DNA of 64,000 nt. Source: Marinobacter sp. ATCH36 (GTDB taxonomy: Bacteria > Pseudomonadota > Gammaproteobacteria > Pseudomonadales > Oleiphilaceae). Location of the stretch: contig NZ_JAMJPL010000001.1 of assembly GCF_023555055.1 (NCBI RefSeq), forward strand, positions 248,001-312,000, read 5' to 3'. The notes beneath the pieces are model-generated. The model had not been told where the DNA came from, did not search any database, and saw only the letters and a program-made list of their open reading frames with translations. Of this stretch, positions 18,165 to 26,448 are shown in pieces. Numbering within the stretch: the stretch's first letter is position 1; the number at the start of each line of letters is the position of its first letter. A program made the position numbers and the translations under genes.

Positions 18165-18194
18165 GTCCCGAAAACGGGAGGCAGGCTTTTTTTT
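18159..18194 (+). terminator. Intrinsic terminator in nrtA leader (attenuator)
   Basis: Stem GCCTGC-G-TCCCG / CGGGA-G-GCAGGC with an AAAA loop and a following run of eight T. It sits 28 nt before the nrtA start codon, so unless overridden it stops transcription before the transporter genes. It also ends nasS transcription. Confidence 0.85.
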
Positions 18195-18221
18195 GTCTGA
18201 AAAAAACTCCGGGAGAGCACC

Positions 18222-19577
18222 ATGCAACTGAAAACACTGGCAGCCACGATACTGATATTGGCCGGAACCGGAACAGCGCAAGCTGAGATTGGCCCGGCGG
18301 AAAAGCCGGACCTGCGGCTCGGTTTCATCAAACTGACCGATATGGCACCGCTGGCCATTGCCTGGGAACAGGGCTTTTTCATGGATGAAGGCCTGTTCGT
18401 GGAACTCGAAGCCCAGGCCAACTGGAAAGTGCTGCTGGACGGGGTCGTGACCGGCACTCTCGACGGTGCCCATATGCTCGCGGGCCAGCCCCTTGGAGCC
18501 ACCATCGGCTACGGCACCCAGGCAGACATTATCACCGCATTCAGCATGGACCTGAACGGCAACGGCATCACCGTTTCCAACGATGTCTGGGAACAGATGA
18601 GCCCGCATATTGGCAAAAACGAGGACGGCAACCCCGCCCACCCCATCAGCGCGACTGCCCTGAAACCGGTAATCGAACAATACCGTGACGAGGGCGAGCG
18701 CTTTCGCATGGGAATGGTGTTTCCGGTATCCACCCATAATTACGAGCTCCGTTACTGGCTGGCGGCCGGTGGCCTCAACCCTGGCTACTACGCCCCACAA
18801 CGAGGCGACACCAGTGGCAACATCGACGCCGATGTGCACCTGTCCGTCACACCTCCGCCGCAAATGCCGTCTACCATGGAAGCCGGCACCATCCAGGGCT
18901 ATTGCGTAGGCGAGCCCTGGAACCAGCAGGCGGTCTTCAAGGGTATCGGCGTGCCGGTTATCACTGATTACGAGATCTGGCCCAATAACCCTGAGAAGGT
19001 GTTCGGGGTCACCGAGGCCTGGGCCGAAAAGTATCCCAACACTCATCTTCGCCTGCTCCGCGCGCTGATCCGTGCAGCCCATTGGCTGGATGAAAACGAC
19101 AACGCCAACCGTGAAGAGGCGGTGAAGATCCTATCGCGCTCCAGCTACGTGGGGGCCGACGAGGAAGTGATCGCCAACTCCATGACCGGCACCTTCGAGT
19201 ATGAAAAAGGCGATGTGCGCGAAGTACCGGACTTCAATGTGTTCTTCCGCTATTACGCCACCTACCCCTATCCCTCCGATGCCATCTGGTACCTGAGCCA
19301 GATGCGCCGCTGGGGCCAGATCCCGGAGCCAAAATCCGATGACTGGTACATGGAGACCGCAGCCAGGGTCTACCGCGCCGACATCTACAAAGAGGCTGCC
19401 CGCACACTGATCGAAGACGGCACTCTTGACGCGGAAGACTTCCCGGACCTGGACGCAGAGAACTTTGTGCGCCCGCACCAGGGCGAGCTGATTGACGGCG
19501 TGGCCTTCACGCCAAGAGAGCCAAATACCTACATCGACAGTTTCGATATTGGCCTGAAAGGCTCGCAAACCCCTTAA
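18222..19577 (+). CDS. nrtA: Nitrate ABC transporter, periplasmic substrate-binding protein
   Basis: A 451-residue NrtA/NasF-type protein with an N-terminal signal peptide ([15 protein letters not shown] ending near AQA). Family motifs shared with NasS include [28 protein letters not shown] and GYCVGEPWN. It captures nitrate or nitrite in the periplasm for the NrtB/NrtC importer. First gene of nrtA-nrtB-nrtC-FAD reductase-nirB-nirD. Preceded by its own sigma54 promoter and attenuator, so it responds to nitrogen status and nitrate independently of nasT-nasS. Confidence 0.93.
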   Translation: MQLKTLAATILILAGTGTAQAEIGPAEKPDLRLGFIKLTDMAPLAIAWEQGFFMDEGLFVELEAQANWKVLLDGVVTGTLDGAHMLAGQPLGATIGYGTQADIITAFSMDLNGNGITVSNDVWEQMSPHIGKNEDGNPAHPISATALKPVIEQYRDEGERFRMGMVFPVSTHNYELRYWLAAGGLNPGYYAPQRGDTSGNIDADVHLSVTPPPQMPSTMEAGTIQGYCVGEPWNQQAVFKGIGVPVITDYEIWPNNPEKVFGVTEAWAEKYPNTHLRLLRALIRAAHWLDENDNANREEAVKILSRSSYVGADEEVIANSMTGTFEYEKGDVREVPDFNVFFRYYATYPYPSDAIWYLSQMRRWGQIPEPKSDDWYMETAARVYRADIYKEAARTLIEDGTLDAEDFPDLDAENFVRPHQGELIDGVAFTPREPNTYIDSFDIGLKGSQTP

Positions 19578-19601
19578 GCATCGAGTGTCAGGAGACATCA
19601 T

Positions 19602-20597
19602 ATGACCACACTCAGCCAGACCGACTCGTTATCACAGGGCCAACGATGGCTCCGTGCACTGACTGAAACACTGACAGGAATGGACATGGCCGAAACCGGT
19701 CGACAACTCCTGTTACCGGCTATCGGCATCGTTCTGTTCCTCGGGTTCTGGCATCTGGCCGCCCCCCAGGTGCAGACGTCCCTGGGTGCCTTTCCGGGCC
19801 CGACGGATGTCTGGGAACAGTCCGGCCAACTGTGGCAGGAGCACAGCAACCAGCGGGACCGGGCGGCACAGTTCGTGACCATGCAGGAAGAACGCAACGA
19901 GCGCATTTTGGCAGAAAATCCGGATGCGGAGGTGAAGATACGCAGCTACCCGGGGGCGCCTACGTTCATCGACCAGATCTTTACCAGCCTGGGCACCGTG
20001 CTGGCCGGTTTTGTTCTAGCGACGATCATTGCGGTACCACTGGGCATCGTCATCGGCCTGAATCGTCACTTCTCAGCGGCGGTCAATCCATTGATCCAGA
20101 TTTTCAAGCCGGTATCACCACTGGCCTGGCTACCGCTGGTGACCATGGTGGTGTCCGCCACTTATGTCAGCGACGATCCGATGTTCGAGAAGTCATTCCT
20201 GACCTCGATGATCACCGTCACCCTGTGCAGTCTCTGGCCGACTCTGATTAATACCAGTGTGGGTGTTTCGGCGGTTAACCCCGATCTGTTGAACGTTTCA
20301 AAAGTGCTGCAACTGTCTTTCTGGACCCACGTTCGCAAGGTGGTGCTTCCATCATCTGTACCCATGATCTTTACCGGCCTGAGAGTTTCCTTGGGTATCG
20401 CCTGGATGGTGTTAATTGCAGCCGAAATGCTCGCCCAGAGCCCCGGCCTCGGCAAGTTCGTCTGGGACGAATTTCAGAACGGCAGCAGCGAATCCCTAAG
20501 CCGCATCATGGTCGCCGTATTGGCGATCGGTTTTATCGGCTTTCTGCTCGACCGAATCATGCTGCTTATTCAAAAGAAAGTGGCGTGGAACGAATAG
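19602..20597 (+). CDS. nrtB: Nitrate ABC transporter permease
   Basis: A 331-residue inner-membrane permease of the NrtB/SsuC type. TM1 is at about residues 38-58 and a 75-residue hydrophilic stretch follows before the remaining helices; the EAA-type loop lies near AAEMLAQSPGLGKFVWDEF. It forms the channel for nitrate import, driven by NrtC. Located 24 nt after nrtA. The next gene, nrtC, is 144 nt downstream across a long inverted repeat, which may reduce or separate nrtC expression. Confidence 0.92.
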   Translation: MTTLSQTDSLSQGQRWLRALTETLTGMDMAETGRQLLLPAIGIVLFLGFWHLAAPQVQTSLGAFPGPTDVWEQSGQLWQEHSNQRDRAAQFVTMQEERNERILAENPDAEVKIRSYPGAPTFIDQIFTSLGTVLAGFVLATIIAVPLGIVIGLNRHFSAAVNPLIQIFKPVSPLAWLPLVTMVVSATYVSDDPMFEKSFLTSMITVTLCSLWPTLINTSVGVSAVNPDLLNVSKVLQLSFWTHVRKVVLPSSVPMIFTGLRVSLGIAWMVLIAAEMLAQSPGLGKFVWDEFQNGSSESLSRIMVAVLAIGFIGFLLDRIMLLIQKKVAWNE

Positions 20598-20608
20598 AAA
20601 TAGGCATA

Positions 20609-20714
20609 GAGCTGGCAGGCAGGGTGGTCCGGGGACGTCAAAAACAGGGATGTTTTTGTCGAGCGTACAGGGACGTATTCACAGCGTGCCCCGGACCACG
20701 CTGCCTGCCAGCTC
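20609..20714. repeat. Palindromic intergenic element between nrtB and nrtC
   Basis: 26-bp arms (20609-20634 and 20689-20714) pair at 25 of 26 positions; the left arm begins GAGCTGGCAGGCAG and continues GGTCCGGGG. The 54-nt middle contains two near-repeats, CAGGGATG and CAGGGACG, and a further local palindrome of AAAAACA/TGTTTTT type. No ORF. Most like a non-autonomous mobile palindrome (MITE/REP class) inserted inside the operon. Only one copy is in the window. Confidence 0.75.
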
Positions 20715-20741
20715 GTACTCCAAGTCTAGAGGAGAAGGATC

Positions 20742-21647
20742 ATGAGTAAGTCGCATCTTGAGTTGACCAATGTACAGATGGCCTTTGATACCAAGGAAGG
20801 GCCGTTTGTCGCCTTGGAAAACGTTGACCTGAAGATCCGCAAAGGCGAATTCGTATCGCTAATCGGTCATTCCGGTTGCGGTAAATCGACCGTTCTCAAC
20901 ATAGTCGCCGGTCTGTTGCAAGCCACTCGTGGTGGCTGCGTGCTGGACGGTCATGAAGTGAATACACCGGGGCCAGAGCGCGCCGTAGTATTCCAGAATC
21001 ACTCTCTGATGCCCTGGCTGACAGTTTACGAAAACGTTGAGCTAGCCGTGCAGCAGGTATTCCGTAAAACCATGAGCAAGTCCGAGCGACGGGACTGGAT
21101 TCTGCACAACCTCAAACTGGTCAATATGGACCACGCTTTGGACAAACGCCCCGGCGAGATTTCTGGCGGCATGGCGCAGCGGGTGGGTATTGCCCGGGCG
21201 CTGGCAATGAAGCCCAGTGTGCTGCTGATGGACGAGCCGTTTGGCGCGCTGGATGCGCTGACTCGGGCGCATCTTCAGGATTCGCTGATGGAGATCCAGC
21301 AGGATCTGAACAGTACGGTGATCATGATTACCCATGATGTGGACGAGGCCGTTTTGCTGTCGGATCGCATTGTGATGATGACCAACGGGCCGGCCGCCAC
21401 CATAGGGGAAGAACTGCACATTGAGCTACCACGGCCGCGTAACCGGGTGACTCTTGCCGATCACCCCGAGTACGTGCGTTACCGCCAGGCGGTGCTGTCG
21501 TTCCTGTATGAGAAACAACGGTTTCCCGGAAAAGGTGAGAAGGGAAAAGACAAGCCAGCCGTGGAGGCCGAAGCGCCACAGCAGGACGATGACACATCAG
21601 TGCCGGAGAGCGATGACGCAGAAAGTCCCGTTCGTCGCATCGCCTGA
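20742..21647 (+). CDS. nrtC: Nitrate ABC transporter ATP-binding protein
   Basis: A 301-residue ABC ATPase. Walker A GHSGCGKST (about residues 44-52), ABC signature ISGGMAQRVGIARAL, Walker B VLLMDEPFGALD and the H-loop ITHDVDEA are all intact. It energises NrtB. The last 50 residues are an unusual charged, low-complexity tail (GKGEKGKDKPAVEAEA ...) lacking in shorter NrtD-type subunits and unlike the solute-binding-domain fusion seen in some cyanobacterial NrtC. Preceded by a good GGAGAAGG site. Confidence 0.92.
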   Translation: MSKSHLELTNVQMAFDTKEGPFVALENVDLKIRKGEFVSLIGHSGCGKSTVLNIVAGLLQATRGGCVLDGHEVNTPGPERAVVFQNHSLMPWLTVYENVELAVQQVFRKTMSKSERRDWILHNLKLVNMDHALDKRPGEISGGMAQRVGIARALAMKPSVLLMDEPFGALDALTRAHLQDSLMEIQQDLNSTVIMITHDVDEAVLLSDRIVMMTNGPAATIGEELHIELPRPRNRVTLADHPEYVRYRQAVLSFLYEKQRFPGKGEKGKDKPAVEAEAPQQDDDTSVPESDDAESPVRRIA

Positions 21648-21791
21648 CAGACCATCGATTCAGCATCGGGCAGGGCGGGTTCCGTCATCAGGCACCTATC
21701 CGGTGCACTCCGCCCTGTCGGGGCGCACGGATTCCTCTCCTCTGTTTGTCAGCTTGCCACTAACTTGCTGTAAATAAATGACTAAAAATAT

Positions 21792-21807
21792 TGGCACGGC
21801 GTTCGCT
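21792..21807 (+). promoter_or_regulatory. Sigma54 promoter of the FAD reductase-nirBD segment
   Basis: TGGCACGGCGTTCGCT has a perfect -24 half and exact GG-N10-GC spacing. The start would be near 21818, 14 nt before the P1 stem-loop. It gives the second half of the operon its own nitrogen-controlled start. Confidence 0.72.
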
Positions 21808-21831
21808 TTGTCACTTACAGGGAAGAACGTC

Positions 21832-21884
21832 CCGGCCACGGATCGGCCGGACCATCAGATCATTGTTGTTGGCATTGGCGCCGG
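21832..21884 (+). promoter_or_regulatory. Candidate ANTAR (NasT) target: paired stem-loops before FAD reductase
   Basis: P1 (21832-21850) has a perfect 6-bp CCGGCC/GGCCGG stem with loop ACGGATC (A1, G4). P2 (21869-21884) is TTGGC-ATTGGC-GCCGG, a hexaloop with A1 and G4; two of its five pairs are G-U. The P2 3' arm overlaps the terminator stem. Confidence 0.72.
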
Positions 21885-21925
21885 ACCATCGATTCTTTCG
21901 GGAATCAGATACTCCGGCTTTTTTT
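21880..21925 (+). terminator. Intrinsic terminator in FAD reductase leader (attenuator)
   Basis: GCCGGA pairs with TCCGGC, with an inner GATTC/GAATC stem, followed by seven T. It ends 27 nt before the start codon, matching the placement of the nrtA attenuator. Confidence 0.82.
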
Positions 21926-21952
21926 GTTCGGGCAGGAGAGGAGATAGCGATC

Positions 21953-23182
21953 ATGAGTACCGGGGCAGAACAAACGCTCGTTATCTGCGGGCACGGTATG
22001 GTGGCCCAGCGTCTGCTCGAGAAGCTGGTCGGGCAGCGACAGCAGCCTTTCTCCCGGATTGTCGTGTTCAACGGTGAGTCCACACCAGCCTATAACCGGA
22101 TCCAGCTTTCCGCAGTGCTGGCTGGCGATGCCAGCGAAGACAGCCTGCAGTTGCAGGAGCCCGACTGGTACCAACAGCACAATATCACTGTGTATCAGGG
22201 CGACCCGGTCACTGAGATCAATCGGGCGAACCGAACCATTTATACCGCCAGCGGTCGCGCACAGCCCTATACCCACCTGGTCATCGCCACCGGCTCCCGC
22301 TCAGCCCGTCTCGGCCTGGAGGGCGAGGATCTGGCAGGTGTTATGAAATTTCGCGACCTTCAGGACACCCGCAAACTTATTGAGGTCAGCCAGCGCCACC
22401 GCCGGGCGGTGGTCATCGGCGGCGGCTTTCTGGGCCTGGAGGCAGCGGAGGGGCTGCGCAACCGGGGGATGGCGGTGACCGTTCTTCATCGCAGCGGCCA
22501 CCTTCTCAACCGCCAGCTTGATCCGTCCGGTGGCGCCCTGCTGGAGGATGCCCTCAGCGAACGTGGGCTGACGATTCATACGCGCACCTCACCAGTGGCC
22601 CTGTTGGGCCGCAACCTTGTGCGTGCGGTACAGCTGGATGACGAAACACTGATCAGCACCGACCTGGTGGTGATCGCTGCCGGGATTACCCCCAACACCG
22701 AACTGGCCCGTGATGCCGGGCTGGATTGTGACAGCGCCATCTGCGTCGACCGTCAACTGAGAACCTGTGACCCGCACGTTCACGCGCTGGGGGAATGTTG
22801 CCAGGTCGACGGCCAGACCTTCGGGCTGGTGGAGCCCGGCTATCAGCAAGCGGATGTGTTGGCCCGGGTTTTGTGCGATCCCACCACCGATGCCGCCTTC
22901 AAGCCATCCATTATCCCTACGCGACTGAAGATCAGCGGCATCCCCATTTTTTCCTGCGGCCAGACCGAGGCGAATGAAGACACCGAATCTGTGGTCTGGC
23001 AGGACTACGAAACCAATCGCTACTGCCGGCTGCTGATCCATAACCAGCGCCTGACCGGTGCCGTGCTGTTCGGCGAGACCAGCGACGGCCCCTGGTATAG
23101 CGAGCGCATTCAACAGGCCGACGACATCAGCCCTTACCGGGCCCATCTGGCCTTTGGCAAGCACTACTGCGAAGCCGCGTAA
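21953..23182 (+). CDS. NAD(P)/FAD-dependent reductase, NasB/NasC-type electron transfer subunit
   Basis: A 409-residue flavoprotein of the NirB N-terminal/rubredoxin-reductase fold: FAD-binding LVICGHGMVAQRLLEKL at the N-terminus, the LVIATGSRSA loop, a second Rossmann motif VVIGGGFLGLEAAEG for NAD(P)H, and VHALGECC near 275. It lacks the BFD and siroheme domains of NirB, so it is most likely the partner passing electrons from NAD(P)H to NasA. The ATG chosen follows GGAGAGGAG. It has its own sigma54 promoter and attenuator and lies 29 nt before nirB. Gene naming differs between species, so no symbol is given. Confidence 0.85.
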   Translation: MSTGAEQTLVICGHGMVAQRLLEKLVGQRQQPFSRIVVFNGESTPAYNRIQLSAVLAGDASEDSLQLQEPDWYQQHNITVYQGDPVTEINRANRTIYTASGRAQPYTHLVIATGSRSARLGLEGEDLAGVMKFRDLQDTRKLIEVSQRHRRAVVIGGGFLGLEAAEGLRNRGMAVTVLHRSGHLLNRQLDPSGGALLEDALSERGLTIHTRTSPVALLGRNLVRAVQLDDETLISTDLVVIAAGITPNTELARDAGLDCDSAICVDRQLRTCDPHVHALGECCQVDGQTFGLVEPGYQQADVLARVLCDPTTDAAFKPSIIPTRLKISGIPIFSCGQTEANEDTESVVWQDYETNRYCRLLIHNQRLTGAVLFGETSDGPWYSERIQQADDISPYRAHLAFGKHYCEAA

Positions 23183-23211
23183 AGCGGCCGGGAACAGAGA
23201 GAGGAATTACC

Positions 23212-25725
23212 ATGAGCAAGAAAACCCTGATCGTAATCGGCAACGGCATGGTCGGCCATCATTTCCTGGAGCAGTTGGTGACTACACCGGCAGCGGCGGA
23301 CTTCGACATCAAGGTCTTCGGTGAAGAGAAGCTGCTGGCTTACGATCGGGTTCACCTGTCCGAGTATTTCAGCGGCTCCACTCACGCCGACCTGGCCATG
23401 GAAACGGCTGACTGGTATGCAGAGAACGACATCGATCTGCACCTCGGCGAACAGGTGACAGGAATCGACCGTGACAAGCAGACCATCACTACGCCGACGG
23501 CGTATTACAGCTACGACGAACTGGTGTTGGCCACCGGCTCCTATCCGTTTGTACCGCCCATCAAGGGTAACGAGCACCCCCATTGCCTGGTGTATCGCAC
23601 CCTGGAAGACCTGGAGAGCATCCGTGCCAGCTCAGAGGGCGCCAAAACCGGTGTTGTGGTAGGTGGCGGCCTGCTGGGTCTGGAAGCGGCCAATGCTCTC
23701 AAGAGTCTGGGCCTGGACGCCCATGTCGTGGAATTTGCCCCGCGCCTGATGCCGGTTCAGCTGGACACCGACGGCGGCGAACTGCTCAAGCGCAAGATCG
23801 AAGAGCTGGGTGTGCAGGTTCATACCGAAAAAGCGACCACCGAAATCATCGAGGGCGCCGACGCCCGCCTGCGGATGAACTTCAGCGATGAGACCCACCT
23901 GGAGACCGACCTGATCGTGTTCTCCGCCGGCATCCGCCCCCAGGACGCTTTGGCCCGCGCCAGCGATCTGGCCATGGGTGAGCGCGGCGGCATCATCATT
24001 AACGACCAGTGCACCACCTCGGACCCGCACATTCACGCCATCGGCGAGTGCGCCCTGTGGAGCGAGAGGATTTTCGGGCTGGTGGCCCCGGGTTACACCA
24101 TGGCCCGCACCCTGGCGTCAGTGCTCAATGGCGATCAGGAAGCCGCCTTCACCGGCGCCGACATGAGCACCAAGCTCAAACTGCTGGGTGTGGATGTGGG
24201 CTCCATCGGCGACGCCCATGGCCAGACCGAGGGTGCCCGCAGCATCCGCTTCAACGACGAACAGGCCGGCCATTACCGCCGCATGGTGATCAGCGAAGAC
24301 GGCAAGAAGCTCCTTGGTGCCATTCTGGTGGGCGACAACAGCCACTACGACACTCTGCTGCAATACGCCCTGAACGAAATCAAGCTGCCGCAACAGCCGG
24401 AAACCCTGATCCTGCCGGAAAGCCAGGGCGGCGCCCCGACGCTGGGCCCCGACGCCCTGCCGGAAACCGCTTCCATCTGTTCCTGCCACAACGTGTCCAA
24501 GGGCGACATCTGCGGTGTGATCGACGCCGGTTGCTCCGATCTGGGTTCCGTCAAATCCGAAACCAAAGCCAGCACTGGCTGTGGTGGTTGCGCAGCGCTG
24601 CTGAAGAACGTGGTGGACAGCGAACTGGAAAAACGCGGCGTGGAAGTCAGCAAGGATATCTGCGAGCACTTTCCGTACAGCCGCCAGGATCTGTTCAACA
24701 TCGTCAAGGTCAACGGCATCCGCACCTTCCGCACGCTGATCCGCGATCACGGCAAGGGCCATGGCTGCGACATCTGCAAGCCGGCGGTGGGGTCGATTCT
24801 GGCCACCTGCTGGAACGAGCACATTCTGGCCACTGACCACGTGCCACTGCAGGACACCAACGACACCTTCATGGCCAACATGCAGAAAAACGGCACCTAT
24901 TCCATTGTGCCGCGCATTCCCGGCGGCGAAATCACCCCGGACAAGCTGATTGTGCTGGGTGAGGTGGCCAAGGAATACAACCTTTACACCAAGATCACCG
25001 GCGGCCAACGGGTGGACCTGTTTGGTGCCACCCTGAGCGAGTTGCCGGAGATCTGGGAAAAACTCATCGCCGCCGGCTTCGAGACCGGCCACGCCTACGG
25101 CAAGTCCCTGCGCACGGTGAAATCCTGCGTCGGCAACACCTGGTGCCGCTACGGCGTGCAGGACAGCGTGGGCATGGCGATCACCCTGGAGAACCGCTAC
25201 AAGGGCCTGCGCGCGCCCCACAAGGTGAAAATGGCAGTCTCTGGCTGTACCCGAGAATGCGCGGAAGCCCAGAGCAAGGACTTCGGCGTTATCGCCACGG
25301 AAAATGGCTGGAACCTCTACGTTTGCGGCAATGGCGGCATGCGTCCACGCCACGGTGACCTGTTCGCCACCGACCTGTCCGATGAGGAGCTGATCCGCAC
25401 CATCGACCGGGTGGTGATGTTCTATGTGCGCACGGCGGATCGACTGCAGCGCACCAGTGTGTGGATGGAGAACCTGGAGGGTGGCCTGGACTATCTGAAA
25501 CAGGTGGTTCTGGAAGACAGCCTGGGTATTTGTGAGGAGCTGGAGCAGCACATGGCGGATCTGGTGGGCACCTACCAGTGCGAGTGGAAGACGGCGGTTG
25601 AAGATCCTGAAAAGCGGAAGCGGTTCCGGGAGTTTGTTAACGCGCCCTCCAAGAAAGATCCTGTTCAGCAGTGGACTACCGAGCGGGATCAGCGTCGGCC
25701 TTTGCTTGAGGGGGAGCCTGCTTAG
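23212..25725 (+). CDS. nirB: Assimilatory nitrite reductase [NAD(P)H], large subunit
   Basis: An 837-residue siroheme enzyme reducing nitrite to ammonium. Order: FAD/NAD(P)H domains (1-400, IGNGMVGHHFLEQL and VVGGGLLGLEAANAL), BFD-like [2Fe-2S] domain (about 420-475, CSCHNVSKGDICG ... TGCGGC), ferredoxin-like half-domains, and the siroheme/[4Fe-4S] ligands as C-x5-C (SCVGNTWC) and C-x3-C (GCTREC) at about 640-690. Full family length. Followed 198 nt later by nirD, across one copy of the palindromic repeat family, so the two subunits may be expressed unequally. Confidence 0.95.
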   Translation: MSKKTLIVIGNGMVGHHFLEQLVTTPAAADFDIKVFGEEKLLAYDRVHLSEYFSGSTHADLAMETADWYAENDIDLHLGEQVTGIDRDKQTITTPTAYYSYDELVLATGSYPFVPPIKGNEHPHCLVYRTLEDLESIRASSEGAKTGVVVGGGLLGLEAANALKSLGLDAHVVEFAPRLMPVQLDTDGGELLKRKIEELGVQVHTEKATTEIIEGADARLRMNFSDETHLETDLIVFSAGIRPQDALARASDLAMGERGGIIINDQCTTSDPHIHAIGECALWSERIFGLVAPGYTMARTLASVLNGDQEAAFTGADMSTKLKLLGVDVGSIGDAHGQTEGARSIRFNDEQAGHYRRMVISEDGKKLLGAILVGDNSHYDTLLQYALNEIKLPQQPETLILPESQGGAPTLGPDALPETASICSCHNVSKGDICGVIDAGCSDLGSVKSETKASTGCGGCAALLKNVVDSELEKRGVEVSKDICEHFPYSRQDLFNIVKVNGIRTFRTLIRDHGKGHGCDICKPAVGSILATCWNEHILATDHVPLQDTNDTFMANMQKNGTYSIVPRIPGGEITPDKLIVLGEVAKEYNLYTKITGGQRVDLFGATLSELPEIWEKLIAAGFETGHAYGKSLRTVKSCVGNTWCRYGVQDSVGMAITLENRYKGLRAPHKVKMAVSGCTRECAEAQSKDFGVIATENGWNLYVCGNGGMRPRHGDLFATDLSDEELIRTIDRVVMFYVRTADRLQRTSVWMENLEGGLDYLKQVVLEDSLGICEELEQHMADLVGTYQCEWKTAVEDPEKRKRFREFVNAPSKKDPVQQWTTERDQRRPLLEGEPA

Positions 25726-25750
25726 GACTGATGGCTCGAGGGCGGAGCGC

Positions 25751-25832
25751 GGGGGTGCGAAATATTTTTCCTTGGGAAAAGAACTCGCTTCGCTCAGACA
25801 CCTTTTCCTGGCGGAAAAAATTTCGCACCCCC
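25751..25832. repeat. Palindromic repeat family A, copy 1 (between nirB and nirD)
   Basis: 13-bp perfect arms (GGGGGTGCGAAAT and its complement) enclose an inner partial stem and the family core, here in reverse orientation (25781-25802). The hairpin lies in the untranslated gap of the nirB-nirD operon. Confidence 0.85.
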
Positions 25833-25923
25833 ACGCTCATCGGGTCACCAGTTGTCGCTGTTACAGGCACGTACTCGTTCGAGTTAATGCTTTGATTGGA
25901 CCTTACTGAAATTGGAGGACGTT

Positions 25924-26292
25924 ATGAGAGCACGGACTAACTGGGAAATCGTTTGTACCGTTGATGACCTGGTACCGGAATCCGGTGTCGCGGTGTGGAC
26001 CGAGGACGGGCCGGTTGCGGTGTTTTATTTGCCGCACCGGTTGCCGGCCTTGTTTGCTGTCAGCCATACCGATCCGTTTACCGGTAAGAACGTGTTGGCA
26101 CGAGGTATTACCGGTGATTTGAAAGGGCAGCCGGTGGTTGCTTCACCGTTGTATAAGCAGCATTTCAATCTGCAGACCGGCCAATGCCTCGAAGATGAAG
26201 CGGTAGCCGTTAAAACCTACCCGGTCCTCCTGGATGGCAACAACGTCAGGGTAGAGATCCCGGCAGCGAACAAAGAATCAGTAGCGGCATAA
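25924..26292 (+). CDS. nirD: Nitrite reductase small subunit
   Basis: A 122-residue Rieske-fold protein that partners NirB (NWEIVCTVDDLVPESGVAVW start; YKQHFNLQTGQCLEDEAVAVKTYPV near residue 80). NirD keeps the Rieske fold but lacks the Cys/His ligands for a 2Fe-2S cluster, as is usual for this subunit. The ATG chosen has GGAGG 6 nt upstream; the frame extends four codons to a TTG that overlaps that ribosome site. Last gene of the nitrate/nitrite cluster. Confidence 0.9.
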   Translation: MRARTNWEIVCTVDDLVPESGVAVWTEDGPVAVFYLPHRLPALFAVSHTDPFTGKNVLARGITGDLKGQPVVASPLYKQHFNLQTGQCLEDEAVAVKTYPVLLDGNNVRVEIPAANKESVAA

Positions 26293-26347
26293 CCGGTCAT
26301 CACCGAGCCCTGAAAGCGGCCCGGCACAAAGCCTGAAAAGCCGATTT

Positions 26348-26431
26348 GGGGGTGGGGGTATTTTTTCTGCCAGGGAAAAGGTGTCTGAGCGCAGCGAGTT
26401 CTTTTCCCCAAAGAAAAATACCCCCACCCCC
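26348..26431. repeat. Palindromic repeat family A, copy 2 (between nirD and RND pump)
   Basis: 18-bp perfect arms (GGGGGTGGGGGTATTTTT and complement) around the forward core (26380-26401). Lies between convergent genes and may act as a bidirectional terminator; a T-rich stretch is inside the arm rather than after it. Confidence 0.85.
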
Positions 26432-26448
26432 GAAGCGGCGACTCCCCT

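Noticed and set aside
24118..25551. Open frame opposite nirB (477 codons)
   Set aside because: Antisense shadow of NirB; its sequence is rich in His, Val and Ala runs typical of complement translation.
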